A stretch of 62,518 nt of DNA from Natronomonas aquatica (lineage in GTDB: Archaea; Halobacteriota; Halobacteria; Halobacteriales; Haloarculaceae). The position numbers and the translations under genes were made by a program. Shown piece by piece: positions 15,626-24,301 of this stretch (its first letter is position 1; every line of letters begins with the position of its first letter). The stretch covers positions 1 through 62,518 of the forward strand of contig NZ_JAHLKM010000017.1 of assembly GCF_024449025.1 (NCBI RefSeq). The letters run 5' to 3'. The notes below the pieces were generated by a model that saw only the letters and a list, made by a program, of their open reading frames with translations, was not told the origin of the DNA and did not search any database.

Positions 15626-15750
15626 CGGTGACCCTCCAGTTCGAGCGATTCGGTCAATTCCTCGACGTCGGCACTCGATGAATCACGGTGGCTGAAGGGT
15701 AATCGATACACGGATTGAATCGTCGATGTTGGACAGAGGAGTACGTTCAT
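15622..15750 (-). CDS. Small 42-aa protein coupled to the repeated gene, copy C
   Basis: ATG at 15750: MNVLLCPTSTIQSVYRLP, ending ELTESLELEGHR. It is closest to copy B. A GTG frame from 15873 is open, but the shared internal ATG is preferred as in the other copies. Confidence 0.5.
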   Translation of the reverse strand: MNVLLCPTSTIQSVYRLPFSHRDSSSADVEELTESLELEGHR

Positions 15751-15948
15751 CGTATTATACGGCGGCGAGTACTCGTCGGCACCCGCCGGATACGGACGGC
15801 CACGATGCGGAGAGCCGCCAAGAACGGCAGGGGTCGCTCGCCGCGGGCTGGCAGCTAACCGACACCGGACCACGACTCACTTCCATAAATACGCTCTCAG
15901 GGATCGGTGAGCCAACCTATCGAACCGGTTGACTGGAGTTCCACAACC

Positions 15949-16240
15949 TCAGGACCGTTGTTGGCGATTCGGTAAATAAGTCGGTGAGCGATTCTTTTCA
16001 CGGACTGATCGACGAGAGTCGATATTTAAAAAACGAGGCGGAGCCGAGCGAGTAGATTTCCAACGCGCATTTGATAACGCCGACCAGTTGTGGTCGTCCC
16101 ATTGGAGGTGCCCGAGCCGTACCATCAACCCGAGTGCGGTTTCGTCAGCCTGGCGTTCGAGGAGCCTCCGCGACGTACCCAAATCGACGTATCCCTCGTA
16201 GCCACACGAACACCGGAACACGTCGCCGTTTCGACCCGCA
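15949..16240 (-). pseudogene. tnpB C-terminal fragment
   Basis: The minus strand reads AGRNGDVFRCSCGYEGYVDLG, then LERQADETALGLMVRLGHL and QWDDHNWSALSN, the C-terminal zinc finger and tail of a haloarchaeal TnpB. It is the same type as the relic at 3905-4040. No RuvC core or element ends are present upstream. Confidence 0.6.
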
Positions 16241-16319
16241 CAACACCGGTATCAACTGGATATATGTGAGTACTTTTGTAAATTAGTGACGGGTTATTGA
16301 TAGGTTTCTCGATCGAGAA

Positions 16320-17300
16320 TTATCGGGATTCGACGGAGCCGTGGAGAGACATGTTCAGGACGTCGAATTCCTGACCTGTGATATGAGCTTCATTAAGAAC
16401 GAATTGTTGCTGTTCGGCTTCAGTTACTGGTAGACTGTCTGAGATGTGCATAAAAACATGCTCTGGCTGTTGGCACTCGTCGGATGTGGTTTCAAGTAAG
16501 CCGTTGGCGAACGGGTTCTCGATGCTGACTGCTTTCACCAACGGTTGGTTTACCCCTTCAGTGGTGACATATTCATCATGGGTCTGCTCAACCGGGTGGG
16601 ATTCGGTCGTGCTATGGAGTTGGCCGGTGAACTCTGTGGGGGGAGTGATACGCGTTCCAAGATGGTTGAAAATAGTCGGGATGATTTTTTGAATTCCGAT
16701 CGGAAGGTACATACTGAACGCGCGGACGCTGAGGTCGCGAACTTCGTCGAACTCTGGTATATACGTTCCAGACAGACTAATCGTGCCGGTTTCGCAATCA
16801 AAGATGAAGCCGAATGTTTCTCGTTCCATCTGCTCGAACGGTGAGTGTTGGTAGCGGTGTATTGGTTGCTCAAGCGCAGCGATGAAGTTTCCAAATTCAA
16901 AGCCGGCCCAGAGCCCGCGGGGTCGGCGAATACAGAACGCTGCATTATCGATATCAACTTGCGTGTATCGGCCGATCGTTCGAAGTGCGTTGGTGAGTTC
17001 GGAACTCTCGAGCGAACGCTGGTTGGCAGAATACGTATAGTCGAGACGTAAACGGTTCTTTAATCCTCGGTAGAAGGTGATTGGGGTTGAGAAAGTACTG
17101 CGATCCGAATGACTCTCGATAAATGTGCAGGCGTATTCACCGTCCGGTACCACGATCGAGTCTTCGGGGACGGCGGTATATTTTAATCCGCGTTTGATAA
17201 CCGCGGTATACGCAGCGTTAAGATCCCCATCAAAACGGGCCTTGGCTAAATCTTTGATCGGACCGTGGCATCCCCAGTCGATATCGATGTTTGGTCTCAC
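16320..17300 (-). CDS. Hypothetical protein, 326 aa
   Basis: GTG start at 17300. No signal peptide, membrane segment or known motif is visible. The sequence is mixed alpha/beta with several aromatic-rich strands (RLRLDYTYSANQ, FGFIFDCETGTISLSG, YIPEFDEVRDLSV). It is less acidic and lower in GC than core genes. It is divergent from the membrane protein at 17533; the roughly 230-bp gap is AT-rich with promoter-like TTTTAAATATTT. It may belong to the transfer-like module by position only. Confidence 0.5.
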   Translation of the reverse strand: MRPNIDIDWGCHGPIKDLAKARFDGDLNAAYTAVIKRGLKYTAVPEDSIVVPDGEYACTFIESHSDRSTFSTPITFYRGLKNRLRLDYTYSANQRSLESSELTNALRTIGRYTQVDIDNAAFCIRRPRGLWAGFEFGNFIAALEQPIHRYQHSPFEQMERETFGFIFDCETGTISLSGTYIPEFDEVRDLSVRAFSMYLPIGIQKIIPTIFNHLGTRITPPTEFTGQLHSTTESHPVEQTHDEYVTTEGVNQPLVKAVSIENPFANGLLETTSDECQQPEHVFMHISDSLPVTEAEQQQFVLNEAHITGQEFDVLNMSLHGSVESR

Positions 17301-17532
17301 TCTCGGATCAAAGATCTGAAAGAGTAAAGTTCTGTATTATCAATCGGGACCAACTCGAACAGGGGGATTTGCTGGTCTCTAATACATATAATCGCTTCCA
17401 CCTTTTAAATATTTTGGGGATAAAAAGATCGGGGCGTATATAATAGAAATAATATATACATTACGTCCCCAAGTTCAAGAGGACGAAATAGAACCAGATT
17501 TTAAATGTGAGGGCCCAGTATATTGTCGTACG

Positions 17533-19023
17533 ATGCGGAAGCCCAATCATGACGATGAAACGTCAGCAGAGGAGACAGACGGTTTCAAACTCGACGCTCA
17601 TGGGGTGGCGATCGATTCGACGCAACTCAAACAGGCTGGGAAGCAGCTGACTGGCCACCGAACGAACGACAGCCGAATCAGAAACACTCTCACCTGGATT
17701 CTCCGCTCAAGTACAAGAAGAGGTATTACGAGCGGACTCGTCGGACTCCTGATCGCACTCGTAGCCGTCATCGGGGCAGAACGATTTTTCCCCGGTCGCT
17801 ATCCGTTAGCGTTTTCTGGAGGAGCCATCCCGATGTCGTACGAAATACAACTATCTGTCACGGTCTTCATCACGTCGATAATTCTATTCGGACCGACGTG
17901 GTTGCTGTTGTCGCTGATTGTGAATCTGAAACCATACGATACTCAGGGTGGTGATCGAGCTACACTGCTGCTCGGAAGTGCAAGGTCTGGCAAACTTACC
18001 GCCAGATATGAGCGTAAAAACGGAAGTAACGAAACAATCAAAAGAGCACTTGAAGAGGTCCACACAGACGCAATTCCCCTGCACAACACAGATGATTCGA
18101 CTGAGGAATTCATAAACGAATACCTCTCGGAGGCGGAGGGATCACTGTATGGCATGGAGTGTTCTATCACCGAAAAAAAGCCTCGGGATACACTGACAAA
18201 AGGAGAGCCGGCGAAAGAGCTGCTGGCCGGAGAAAACGATCGCGGACTTCCGATTGATAATGTGGCTGGCGTGCTTGCGTCCGGCGATTTCAGCGCTGTG
18301 GTACAGGTCACCTTTGCGCCACGAAACAAGTCGGATATCGTCTACGAAAATCATAAAACTCGGGTCGAAAGCGGAGCCGATCAGTGGCTGCCAATCAGGA
18401 CGATCGGCCTCTTATTGGAGGACGAAAGCGACAGCGACAGCGACGGGGACAATCACCCACGAAATCCGCAGCGTCTGGAGTCGATCAAGGAACTCAACGG
18501 GTCGTCACTGTTTGATATCAACATTCGTGTCGTCCTCACTGCAGACGATGAGGCTCAAGCAGAACGGACCTTCGAGCAGATCACCACCATGATCGACGCC
18601 GCCAGCTCCGAAAGGTATCAAATTGAGCGAGTTGATTCGATCGACACCGGGTGGTTGTCGTGGGGTGACGTCGACGCCGACACTGTCCGCGAGCGTATGT
18701 ACAATCACGAGCTGATAACCAATCACCGGTACTACGTTCCGCTGCAGCGAAAACGAACGAACCTGACAGTCGACAACGAGACGATCTGGAATTTCATCTT
18801 GCTCCCTGGTAAAGGAAATCGTGACACCCAGCGCGGGCTCAACACGACGTCTCGTGCTCAGGTCCCGACGGATCGGCCGACCGACACTCAGATGGACGCA
18901 CTCCGAGCAGAACCGGCTGACGACACACCACAGGACACAGCCTCAACCGCATCCGACGACGAAGAGCAAAATGCTGCTGGAGCCGACACGGACACCTCAC
19001 CTCAGCGATCGGACGAAGAATAA
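17533..19023 (+). CDS. Membrane-anchored protein upstream of TraG/HerA-like ATPase
   Basis: 496 aa. Two transmembrane segments lie near residues 57-77 (GLVGLLIALVAVIGAE) and 97-125 (VTVFITSIILFGPTWLLLSL). The following large domain (FSAVVQVTFAPRNKSD, IRTIGLLLED, FDINIRVVLTADDEAQAERT) resembles N-terminal domains that precede VirB4/TraG-type ATPases. An SD-repeat acidic linker (about residues 297-305) and an acidic tail complete it. AT-rich ATTTTAAATG lies about 27 bases upstream. The ATPase gene follows after 110 bases. A role as the membrane component of a DNA-transfer machine is inferred. Confidence 0.55.
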   Translation: MRKPNHDDETSAEETDGFKLDAHGVAIDSTQLKQAGKQLTGHRTNDSRIRNTLTWILRSSTRRGITSGLVGLLIALVAVIGAERFFPGRYPLAFSGGAIPMSYEIQLSVTVFITSIILFGPTWLLLSLIVNLKPYDTQGGDRATLLLGSARSGKLTARYERKNGSNETIKRALEEVHTDAIPLHNTDDSTEEFINEYLSEAEGSLYGMECSITEKKPRDTLTKGEPAKELLAGENDRGLPIDNVAGVLASGDFSAVVQVTFAPRNKSDIVYENHKTRVESGADQWLPIRTIGLLLEDESDSDSDGDNHPRNPQRLESIKELNGSSLFDINIRVVLTADDEAQAERTFEQITTMIDAASSERYQIERVDSIDTGWLSWGDVDADTVRERMYNHELITNHRYYVPLQRKRTNLTVDNETIWNFILLPGKGNRDTQRGLNTTSRAQVPTDRPTDTQMDALRAEPADDTPQDTASTASDDEEQNAAGADTDTSPQRSDEE

Positions 19024-19133
19024 AAACACCAAAAATCAAATAAGAATGGAAAAGTACTGACCAGAACCCGACGCTCCCGAAACATCTACAGACATACCAA
19101 ACATGGGAAACCAAACGCAGACATAGTGTTCAG

Positions 19134-21599
19134 ATGACACAAGAGACACTAATTCTTGGCCGTGAACTCGACCGAAACAATCAGATCCATGGTTTCGTCG
19201 GGCTGCCCCGTGAGGCTTGGAACCGACATCTCCTCATCGCTGGCGCCTCGGGCAGCGGCAAATCCACGACCGCAACCCACGCCGTCACAAGCGGGCACGC
19301 CGCCACCGACGGCGCCACGGTCGTGATCGATCCCAAAGGCGACGGCTGGCCAACACAACTCCTCCGGGCCCACTACAAACAACACGGCAGCCTCGAGAAT
19401 GTCTATTATTTCGATCTCGAAGCGGCGGTCCCGGCGATCTCGTTTTTCGATCTCCGCCCGCACCTCGATGCAGGCATCCACCGAGAATTCGCCATCAAAA
19501 AACTCAACGATCAGTTCCTCGAGTTGCTTGATCACGTCAAACCCAGCGGCTTCGACGCGATCCGGTCGCCGGACGTCATCCGGTATCTCGTCCGCGCGTT
19601 ATTCGACCCGGTCCACGGTGAGGACGCCTTCCCGATCACACATCTCATCGAAGCGGCGTATCAACTCCGCCGCAACGGTACTGTCCCGGAGGTCAGCACC
19701 GACGTCGACGATGCCCTCGTCACGAGCCTGACCGACGGCCCCGAACACACCCGCGATCAAATTCTGCAAGGCGCGGTCACCCGCATCGAGAAATTCTACG
19801 GTAACGGCGCCCTCCGACCGATGTTCGAACAGTCATCAGCCGACCCTGCTGATGCCTTCCGGTTCGATCGATTCCTCACCGAAGACGCGTTGCTTGTTTT
19901 TGATCTGGGTGGCCTCTCTAACGACGGCCAACGCGTCATCGCGAACACACTGCTGTCACAGCTGTGGTGGGCACTCAAACGGCGCACCCGGCGCGCCGAA
20001 AACGAACCACCAACCGTCCTTGCGTTCATCGATGAAATTGCACAACTCCACGTTGAATCACGCCTCGAAGCGCTCATCGCCCTCGGCCGCGGCCACAAAC
20101 TCGGGCTCATCCCGATGCTGCAGTTCCCCAGTCAGCTTGAAACCACCGAAAGCAACGCCGAAGCCGAAGTACTGACCAACATTCAAAGCTACCTGCTCGG
20201 ACAGGTTCCTAACGACGACGCGCTCGTCGCCCGGCTCGCCGACAGCACCATGAGCGAAGCCGAACTCAGGAACCGACTCACGGAACTGCCCTTAGACCGC
20301 TGGCTATTCAAACCCGCCTCAATGCGCGAAATCGGGTCGATCCCGCCACACATGATCGCCGAAGCACCACTACCGGCAGGCCACCCCGACGGCCCCACCC
20401 CGTTGACGGACGCCGAAGAAACCCAATTCGAAGACGCCCTTGATCAGTGTCGAACCCGCACCGACGACCACTACACCGTCTCCTATGGCGCCACCACAGA
20501 CACAGCGACAGAGACAGCCGCCGGCACTGAGCCAGGCACGGAAGCCCCGCATGAATTCGACGCGGCAACCCTCAAGACACTGGACACAACCGGGTACACG
20601 ACCACCCTACCGTTCGTCGACGAATTACCTGATCCGATCGCGTACGACCCCGACCGCAACGCCATCACCTGCACGACGTGTGATCGGACCTACACCGCCG
20701 ACATCAACGGCATCCGTGAGAGTATCACGTGTCACGCCACCCGCGACGAAATCGATGCCGCAACAATCCCGCCTGTCAAACTCGGGGTAACACTCACACC
20801 CGATGAAATCGATGCCGCACCAGTCACCACCAAACAACTCTGCGCCCTCCAACTCCTGTACAACATCGCAGAAAAACGGCACCAACAATGCGAACTCGAC
20901 CTCGTACACAACCAGCTAACCGCCGTACTGCGCCGGTTGAGTATCGACACCGACACCCTCAACCCGCTCGTTGAGGCCGGCTATCTCACCCGCGACCAAC
21001 TCAAACAATACGTCTACTACACAGTCACCGCTGAGGGCAGAGACATACTCAACGAGTCCAACCGCAAAACCATCGACTGGGGCGACGGCACCGGCGATCT
21101 CACCGAATCGCTACTCCATCGCGTGATGGTCGAAGCACTCTTCCGCTACGTTAAGCAACACTACGTCGACGAAACCACCTCTCCCGTCACGTCAGTCCAA
21201 CCATACTACGAACTCACTCCCGAACAAGCCGACGCGGCCGACCTAGACGGCCGGGTCAGACTCGATATCGCCGGCTTCGATACCGATGGCGATCTCTGTC
21301 TCGCCGGCGAAGCCGAACGCAAAAACAACGACTACCGAACCGCCGCCGTCACCGATTACGACCAACTCGCTGCGCTTGACGTTGATCACGCACTCTGGGT
21401 CGTCCCAAGCAGTTCCCGCGGCCAAACCGCCGTCCTCCAACCATTAGGCGACCCGCCCGACTCACTCAACGACCCAAGCCCACGCATCAAACAGTACAGC
21501 CCCAACACGCGAATCGAACAGATCAGCGGCATCGACGCCCCAGGCATGACCGACATCTTCACACTCAATGAGCTTCGAGCAGCCCTGACAGCCGAATAA
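19134..21599 (+). CDS. TraG/HerA-like conjugative ATPase with C-terminal nuclease-like domain
   Basis: 821 aa. Walker A is GASGSGKST at residues 37-45 and Walker B LAFIDE near 297. Together with VVIDPKGDG this is the layout of type IV coupling or HerA-type ATPases. After about residue 500 come a Cys pair (CTTCDRTYTA...ITCH), a winged-helix stretch (LVHNQLTAVLRRL), and near residues 700-760 a segment RLDIAGF...LAGEAERKNND...LWVV that resembles a PD-(D/E)xK nuclease core. Codon use is strongly C-rich and G-poor on this strand. It likely moves or processes DNA at the membrane with the gene upstream. Confidence 0.7.
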   Translation: MTQETLILGRELDRNNQIHGFVGLPREAWNRHLLIAGASGSGKSTTATHAVTSGHAATDGATVVIDPKGDGWPTQLLRAHYKQHGSLENVYYFDLEAAVPAISFFDLRPHLDAGIHREFAIKKLNDQFLELLDHVKPSGFDAIRSPDVIRYLVRALFDPVHGEDAFPITHLIEAAYQLRRNGTVPEVSTDVDDALVTSLTDGPEHTRDQILQGAVTRIEKFYGNGALRPMFEQSSADPADAFRFDRFLTEDALLVFDLGGLSNDGQRVIANTLLSQLWWALKRRTRRAENEPPTVLAFIDEIAQLHVESRLEALIALGRGHKLGLIPMLQFPSQLETTESNAEAEVLTNIQSYLLGQVPNDDALVARLADSTMSEAELRNRLTELPLDRWLFKPASMREIGSIPPHMIAEAPLPAGHPDGPTPLTDAEETQFEDALDQCRTRTDDHYTVSYGATTDTATETAAGTEPGTEAPHEFDAATLKTLDTTGYTTTLPFVDELPDPIAYDPDRNAITCTTCDRTYTADINGIRESITCHATRDEIDAATIPPVKLGVTLTPDEIDAAPVTTKQLCALQLLYNIAEKRHQQCELDLVHNQLTAVLRRLSIDTDTLNPLVEAGYLTRDQLKQYVYYTVTAEGRDILNESNRKTIDWGDGTGDLTESLLHRVMVEALFRYVKQHYVDETTSPVTSVQPYYELTPEQADAADLDGRVRLDIAGFDTDGDLCLAGEAERKNNDYRTAAVTDYDQLAALDVDHALWVVPSSSRGQTAVLQPLGDPPDSLNDPSPRIKQYSPNTRIEQISGIDAPGMTDIFTLNELRAALTAE

Positions 21600-22752
21600 C
21601 ACCGCTCGAACCCGCACCCGAACCCAGCCACACACCACAGCTACCCACACAGACACCCTACTTCTCAACGCCATACTCAACCACCGCAACGCCAACCAAC
21701 CAAACAGCCGACCGTCTACAGCAGCCTCACACAGACCCACCCCGCCGTACACAACCACCACATAGCCCGCAAGAACACGCCCAGAATACGTTTGTGTCAC
21801 CCCAAAACCACCACACAAACACAGTGTGTAATATCTCGTAAACCGTCATTCGATACGATCTATCTCACTGACACCTATCGATTTTATATCAACAACCCAG
21901 ATCAAAACAGCAAGATCCCGTGGTAGCACCCATCAGTCAACGCGATCAATCGCAACGTACAGAGCGTATCGTAACAAGCCATCGCCCCACGGAGAAGCGA
22001 GACACTGCGGCGAATGGAAAAGATCGAACCTACCGGTTGGCAAGTATTCCCGAGTAGTTAATCAGCCTGCTCTATCGAATCCGACCGATAGAGGGTCTCC
22101 GAGACAATCATCGTGTTCTGCGAAAGACCGACACATAACATCAAAGGGTGCCGACGATGATCCCCACGAACGGAACAATAGCACTACCCCAAGCGCCAGC
22201 AAGCGAACTCGCTGATAAAAACCCATGTCGATAGACCGCTGGCCTACGATGGTACGTTCCAACCACTCGACATGAAACACCAGATAAAACTACTTAGAAA
22301 GGTGGTCAACGCGGGTTGAATAAACGCTCAGACATCCACGATCGCCCACAGACCCCAACCAAGTTAGTTCGGAGAGAGGATCAACACTCTATGAAAACCC
22401 GTCCTACACAATCATCCTGAAAGCGGTGTCACAGTCATACTTGCGGGTGATGAATCGGTTGTGTACCGAGGATCATGTGCACCAAGATAGGCTCGGAGGT
22501 GAGGTTACCGGCTACGAACTGCAATCACGTGTATGAGACAGGAGCATCGAATACTGTTAGATAGAAGTCACATGAGTGTGCAAATGACTCAAGACAACAT
22601 GTGGCAAGTACATCGCGAGGGGAATCTGTTAAAATGAATTCGACAAATAGCGTAAGGCTTCCATGGCATACACAAACATGTGTTTATTTATTGATCCTTG
22701 GCGGAGAAACGGCACTCAGATGTCTCCCCGAACAACGAGGTAATAAATTACA
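21600..22752. other. 1.15-kb stretch without a convincing gene
   Basis: The first 230 bases continue the strong C-over-G bias of the preceding gene but have no long frame. The rest is of mixed composition. One short minus-strand ORF is listed separately. I see no direct-repeat iterons, CRISPR repeats or tRNA. A replication or transfer origin cannot be excluded. Confidence 0.4.
22062..22226 (-). CDS. Small putative membrane ORF, 54 aa
   Basis: ATG at 22226: MGFYQRVRLLALGVVLLF, then APFDVMCRSFAEHDDCLGDP. One hydrophobic segment near the N-terminus is followed by two Cys. TATA-like GTTTTATC sits upstream around 22295. It is only weakly supported. Confidence 0.3.
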   Translation of the reverse strand: MGFYQRVRLLALGVVLLFRSWGSSSAPFDVMCRSFAEHDDCLGDPLSVGFDRAG

Positions 22753-23334
22753 ATGACTCAACCCCCAAATGATGACTTGTCCAGTTCACAAACTGACCGG
22801 TGGTCGGAATACAAAACGACGGCCACCGCTCTCCTCAAAAACTACGGCCCGGAACGATACGAATTCATAAACATTGGAGACTGGCCCGATGAAATGCAAC
22901 TCCACAGGCTTGTACTGAGTAACCCAGCAAATGATGCAGCGGTTGCCAGACTCGACAGAGACGCCGTTCCGGACGGAACCGACGCGGCTGCGATCGTCCA
23001 GCCGGCGGATTATACGGCCCCGATTCTCTGTTCGCCATTCTCCGAGATCGATGATCCGGAAACACTGAGTGACGCTGGCACACTAGTGTATGAACTACTT
23101 GAGATACTCACATTCATCGTCACTAGCCCCCATCCCGAGAACGGGAATCGAAGCGAGATGGCAAACCTAGTCCGAAGGTTGCATGAAACACACGAGTACC
23201 CACTCGCTGATATCAAAGAGCGGCTCATCCCGCTTGCCCAGCAACGTGGTGATCTTCCTTTGGGTTATTGGGAAAGGGATACTACTGTACATGCTGTAAC
23301 AGTAGACATCGTACTGAACTGCCTATCCGAATAG
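22753..23334 (+). CDS. Hypothetical protein, 193 aa
   Basis: An acidic soluble protein with a Ser/Asp-rich N-terminus, a central strand-rich part (YEFINIGDWPDEMQLHRLVL) and helical C-terminal half (LVYELLEILTFIV, EMANLVRRLHETHEYP). AT-rich GGTAATAAATTACA directly precedes the ATG, and TTTATTTATTGA lies further upstream. No family is recognised. It stands alone between two gene-poor stretches. Confidence 0.5.
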   Translation: MTQPPNDDLSSSQTDRWSEYKTTATALLKNYGPERYEFINIGDWPDEMQLHRLVLSNPANDAAVARLDRDAVPDGTDAAAIVQPADYTAPILCSPFSEIDDPETLSDAGTLVYELLEILTFIVTSPHPENGNRSEMANLVRRLHETHEYPLADIKERLIPLAQQRGDLPLGYWERDTTVHAVTVDIVLNCLSE

Positions 23335-23449
23335 GAAACCAACAGTCACGATTGCTCGTGTGTGGATGATCAAGCGTTAGGGTGCTGTAAGGAGGACACA
23401 CATCGCTGTTCTGTCGGTGGACGAGTACTCTCGTAGATTCCACCTCTAG

Positions 23450-23626
23450 ATGGACCAACTACTACACACGAAGCACCCTGCTTCACTCAAAACCCAGATA
23501 ATGAGAGATCCAGCATACGCCCAGCCAGTCGTACCGCCAGCCAAAACGTCTCGATCAGTCGTCGCCGAAGCAAGAGAGCTCCGATTGCTCGTCAGCGAGG
23601 AGGCAAGCAGCGAAGTAGAGGAGTGA
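23450..23626 (+). CDS. Small ORF, 58 aa
   Basis: ATG at 23450: MDQLLHTKHPASLKTQIMRD, ending EARELRLLVSEEASSEVEE. The acidic helical tail is typical of haloarchaeal proteins, but no promoter or homologue is recognised. It could be fortuitous. The remaining bases to 23803 show no other gene. Confidence 0.25.
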   Translation: MDQLLHTKHPASLKTQIMRDPAYAQPVVPPAKTSRSVVAEARELRLLVSEEASSEVEE

Positions 23627-23803
23627 CACACAAAGCAGTGAGTCTACATCGATGCGGACGATCCCCTACCATATTCTCCGAGCGAAGTCGTAAGCACTCT
23701 TGTTACGTCCTACGTTGCGACCACATCGGATCTCGACGTTACCTGAACAGAATCCCGGATATCACCAAGACGTGCACGCGTGAAAGCCATCGTACGTGGT
23801 CGT

Positions 23804-24028
23804 CTACCGCGGATCGTCAACCAACTCATAGACCCCGGTATCAAACAGGTTCTCGATGTGATCGTGTTCAGCGAGCCGTTTCATCCGCATATTCACATAC
23901 TGTCTAGAGAACTCGTGATCATCGGCGGCAAGGGATTTCTGGACCAACGTTGGAGTCGCCCGCCCGTCAGCCAGCACATCCAAAATCAGATCGTCGACAT
24001 CGTTGAGTTGCTCGGGCGTGAGAGACAT
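23804..24028 (-). CDS. Small winged-helix repressor (phiH1-repressor-like)
   Basis: 74 aa from ATG 24028: MSLTPEQLNDVDDLILDVLA, then a helix pair (RATPTLVQKSLAADDHEFSRQ, VNMRMKRLAEHDHIENL) and wing GVYELVDDPR. The size and layout match haloarchaeal phage-type winged-helix repressors. CTATACCC lies about 25 bases upstream of this ATG, favouring it over the GTG at 24037. It is divergent from the nuclease-helicase operon and nested palindromes lie between them. Confidence 0.65.
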   Translation of the reverse strand: MSLTPEQLNDVDDLILDVLADGRATPTLVQKSLAADDHEFSRQYVNMRMKRLAEHDHIENLFDTGVYELVDDPR

Positions 24029-24088
24029 ATTCGGCACTCACACATCGGGGGGGTATAGATGTGTCTCTCAGCAGTTTCGAAATGTTGT

Positions 24089-24139
24089 TGCTAATAGAAC
24101 TTTACATTAGAAAGTTCTAAATGTTTGCAACTATTAGCA
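24089..24139. promoter_or_regulatory. Nested inverted repeats between repressor and helicase operon
   Basis: The inner repeat AGAACTTT (24096-24103) and AAAGTTCT (24111-24118) is perfect with a 7-bp spacer. The outer repeat TGCTAATAG (24089-24097) and CTATTAGCA (24131-24139) is also perfect. This is a good candidate operator for the divergent small repressor. The stretch to 24301 shows no gene. Confidence 0.5.
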
Positions 24140-24301
24140 GAGGTATGCACAGGCCACGAGCGATACCTCACCGGGCTATCGGCGGTCGGCAGGACTGCGG
24201 GTATCGGCGCCAAGCAATACTGCTCACCACAGCAGACGTCGAGCAGGAAGACGAGCCGGCGCCGATCTGTCCGGTCTCAGTAAACGATATTGATAGAAAC
24301 A

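Larger units (their letters stand above)
15109..15938. repeat. Copy C of the three-copy duplicated unit
   Basis: Homologous to 11553-12346 throughout, including the 3' palindrome region (15209-15226), the two overlapping minus ORFs, the leader GTCGTGGTCCGGTGTCGG on the minus strand and a TATA box (TATTTATGG, about 15883-15891). Confidence 0.7.
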
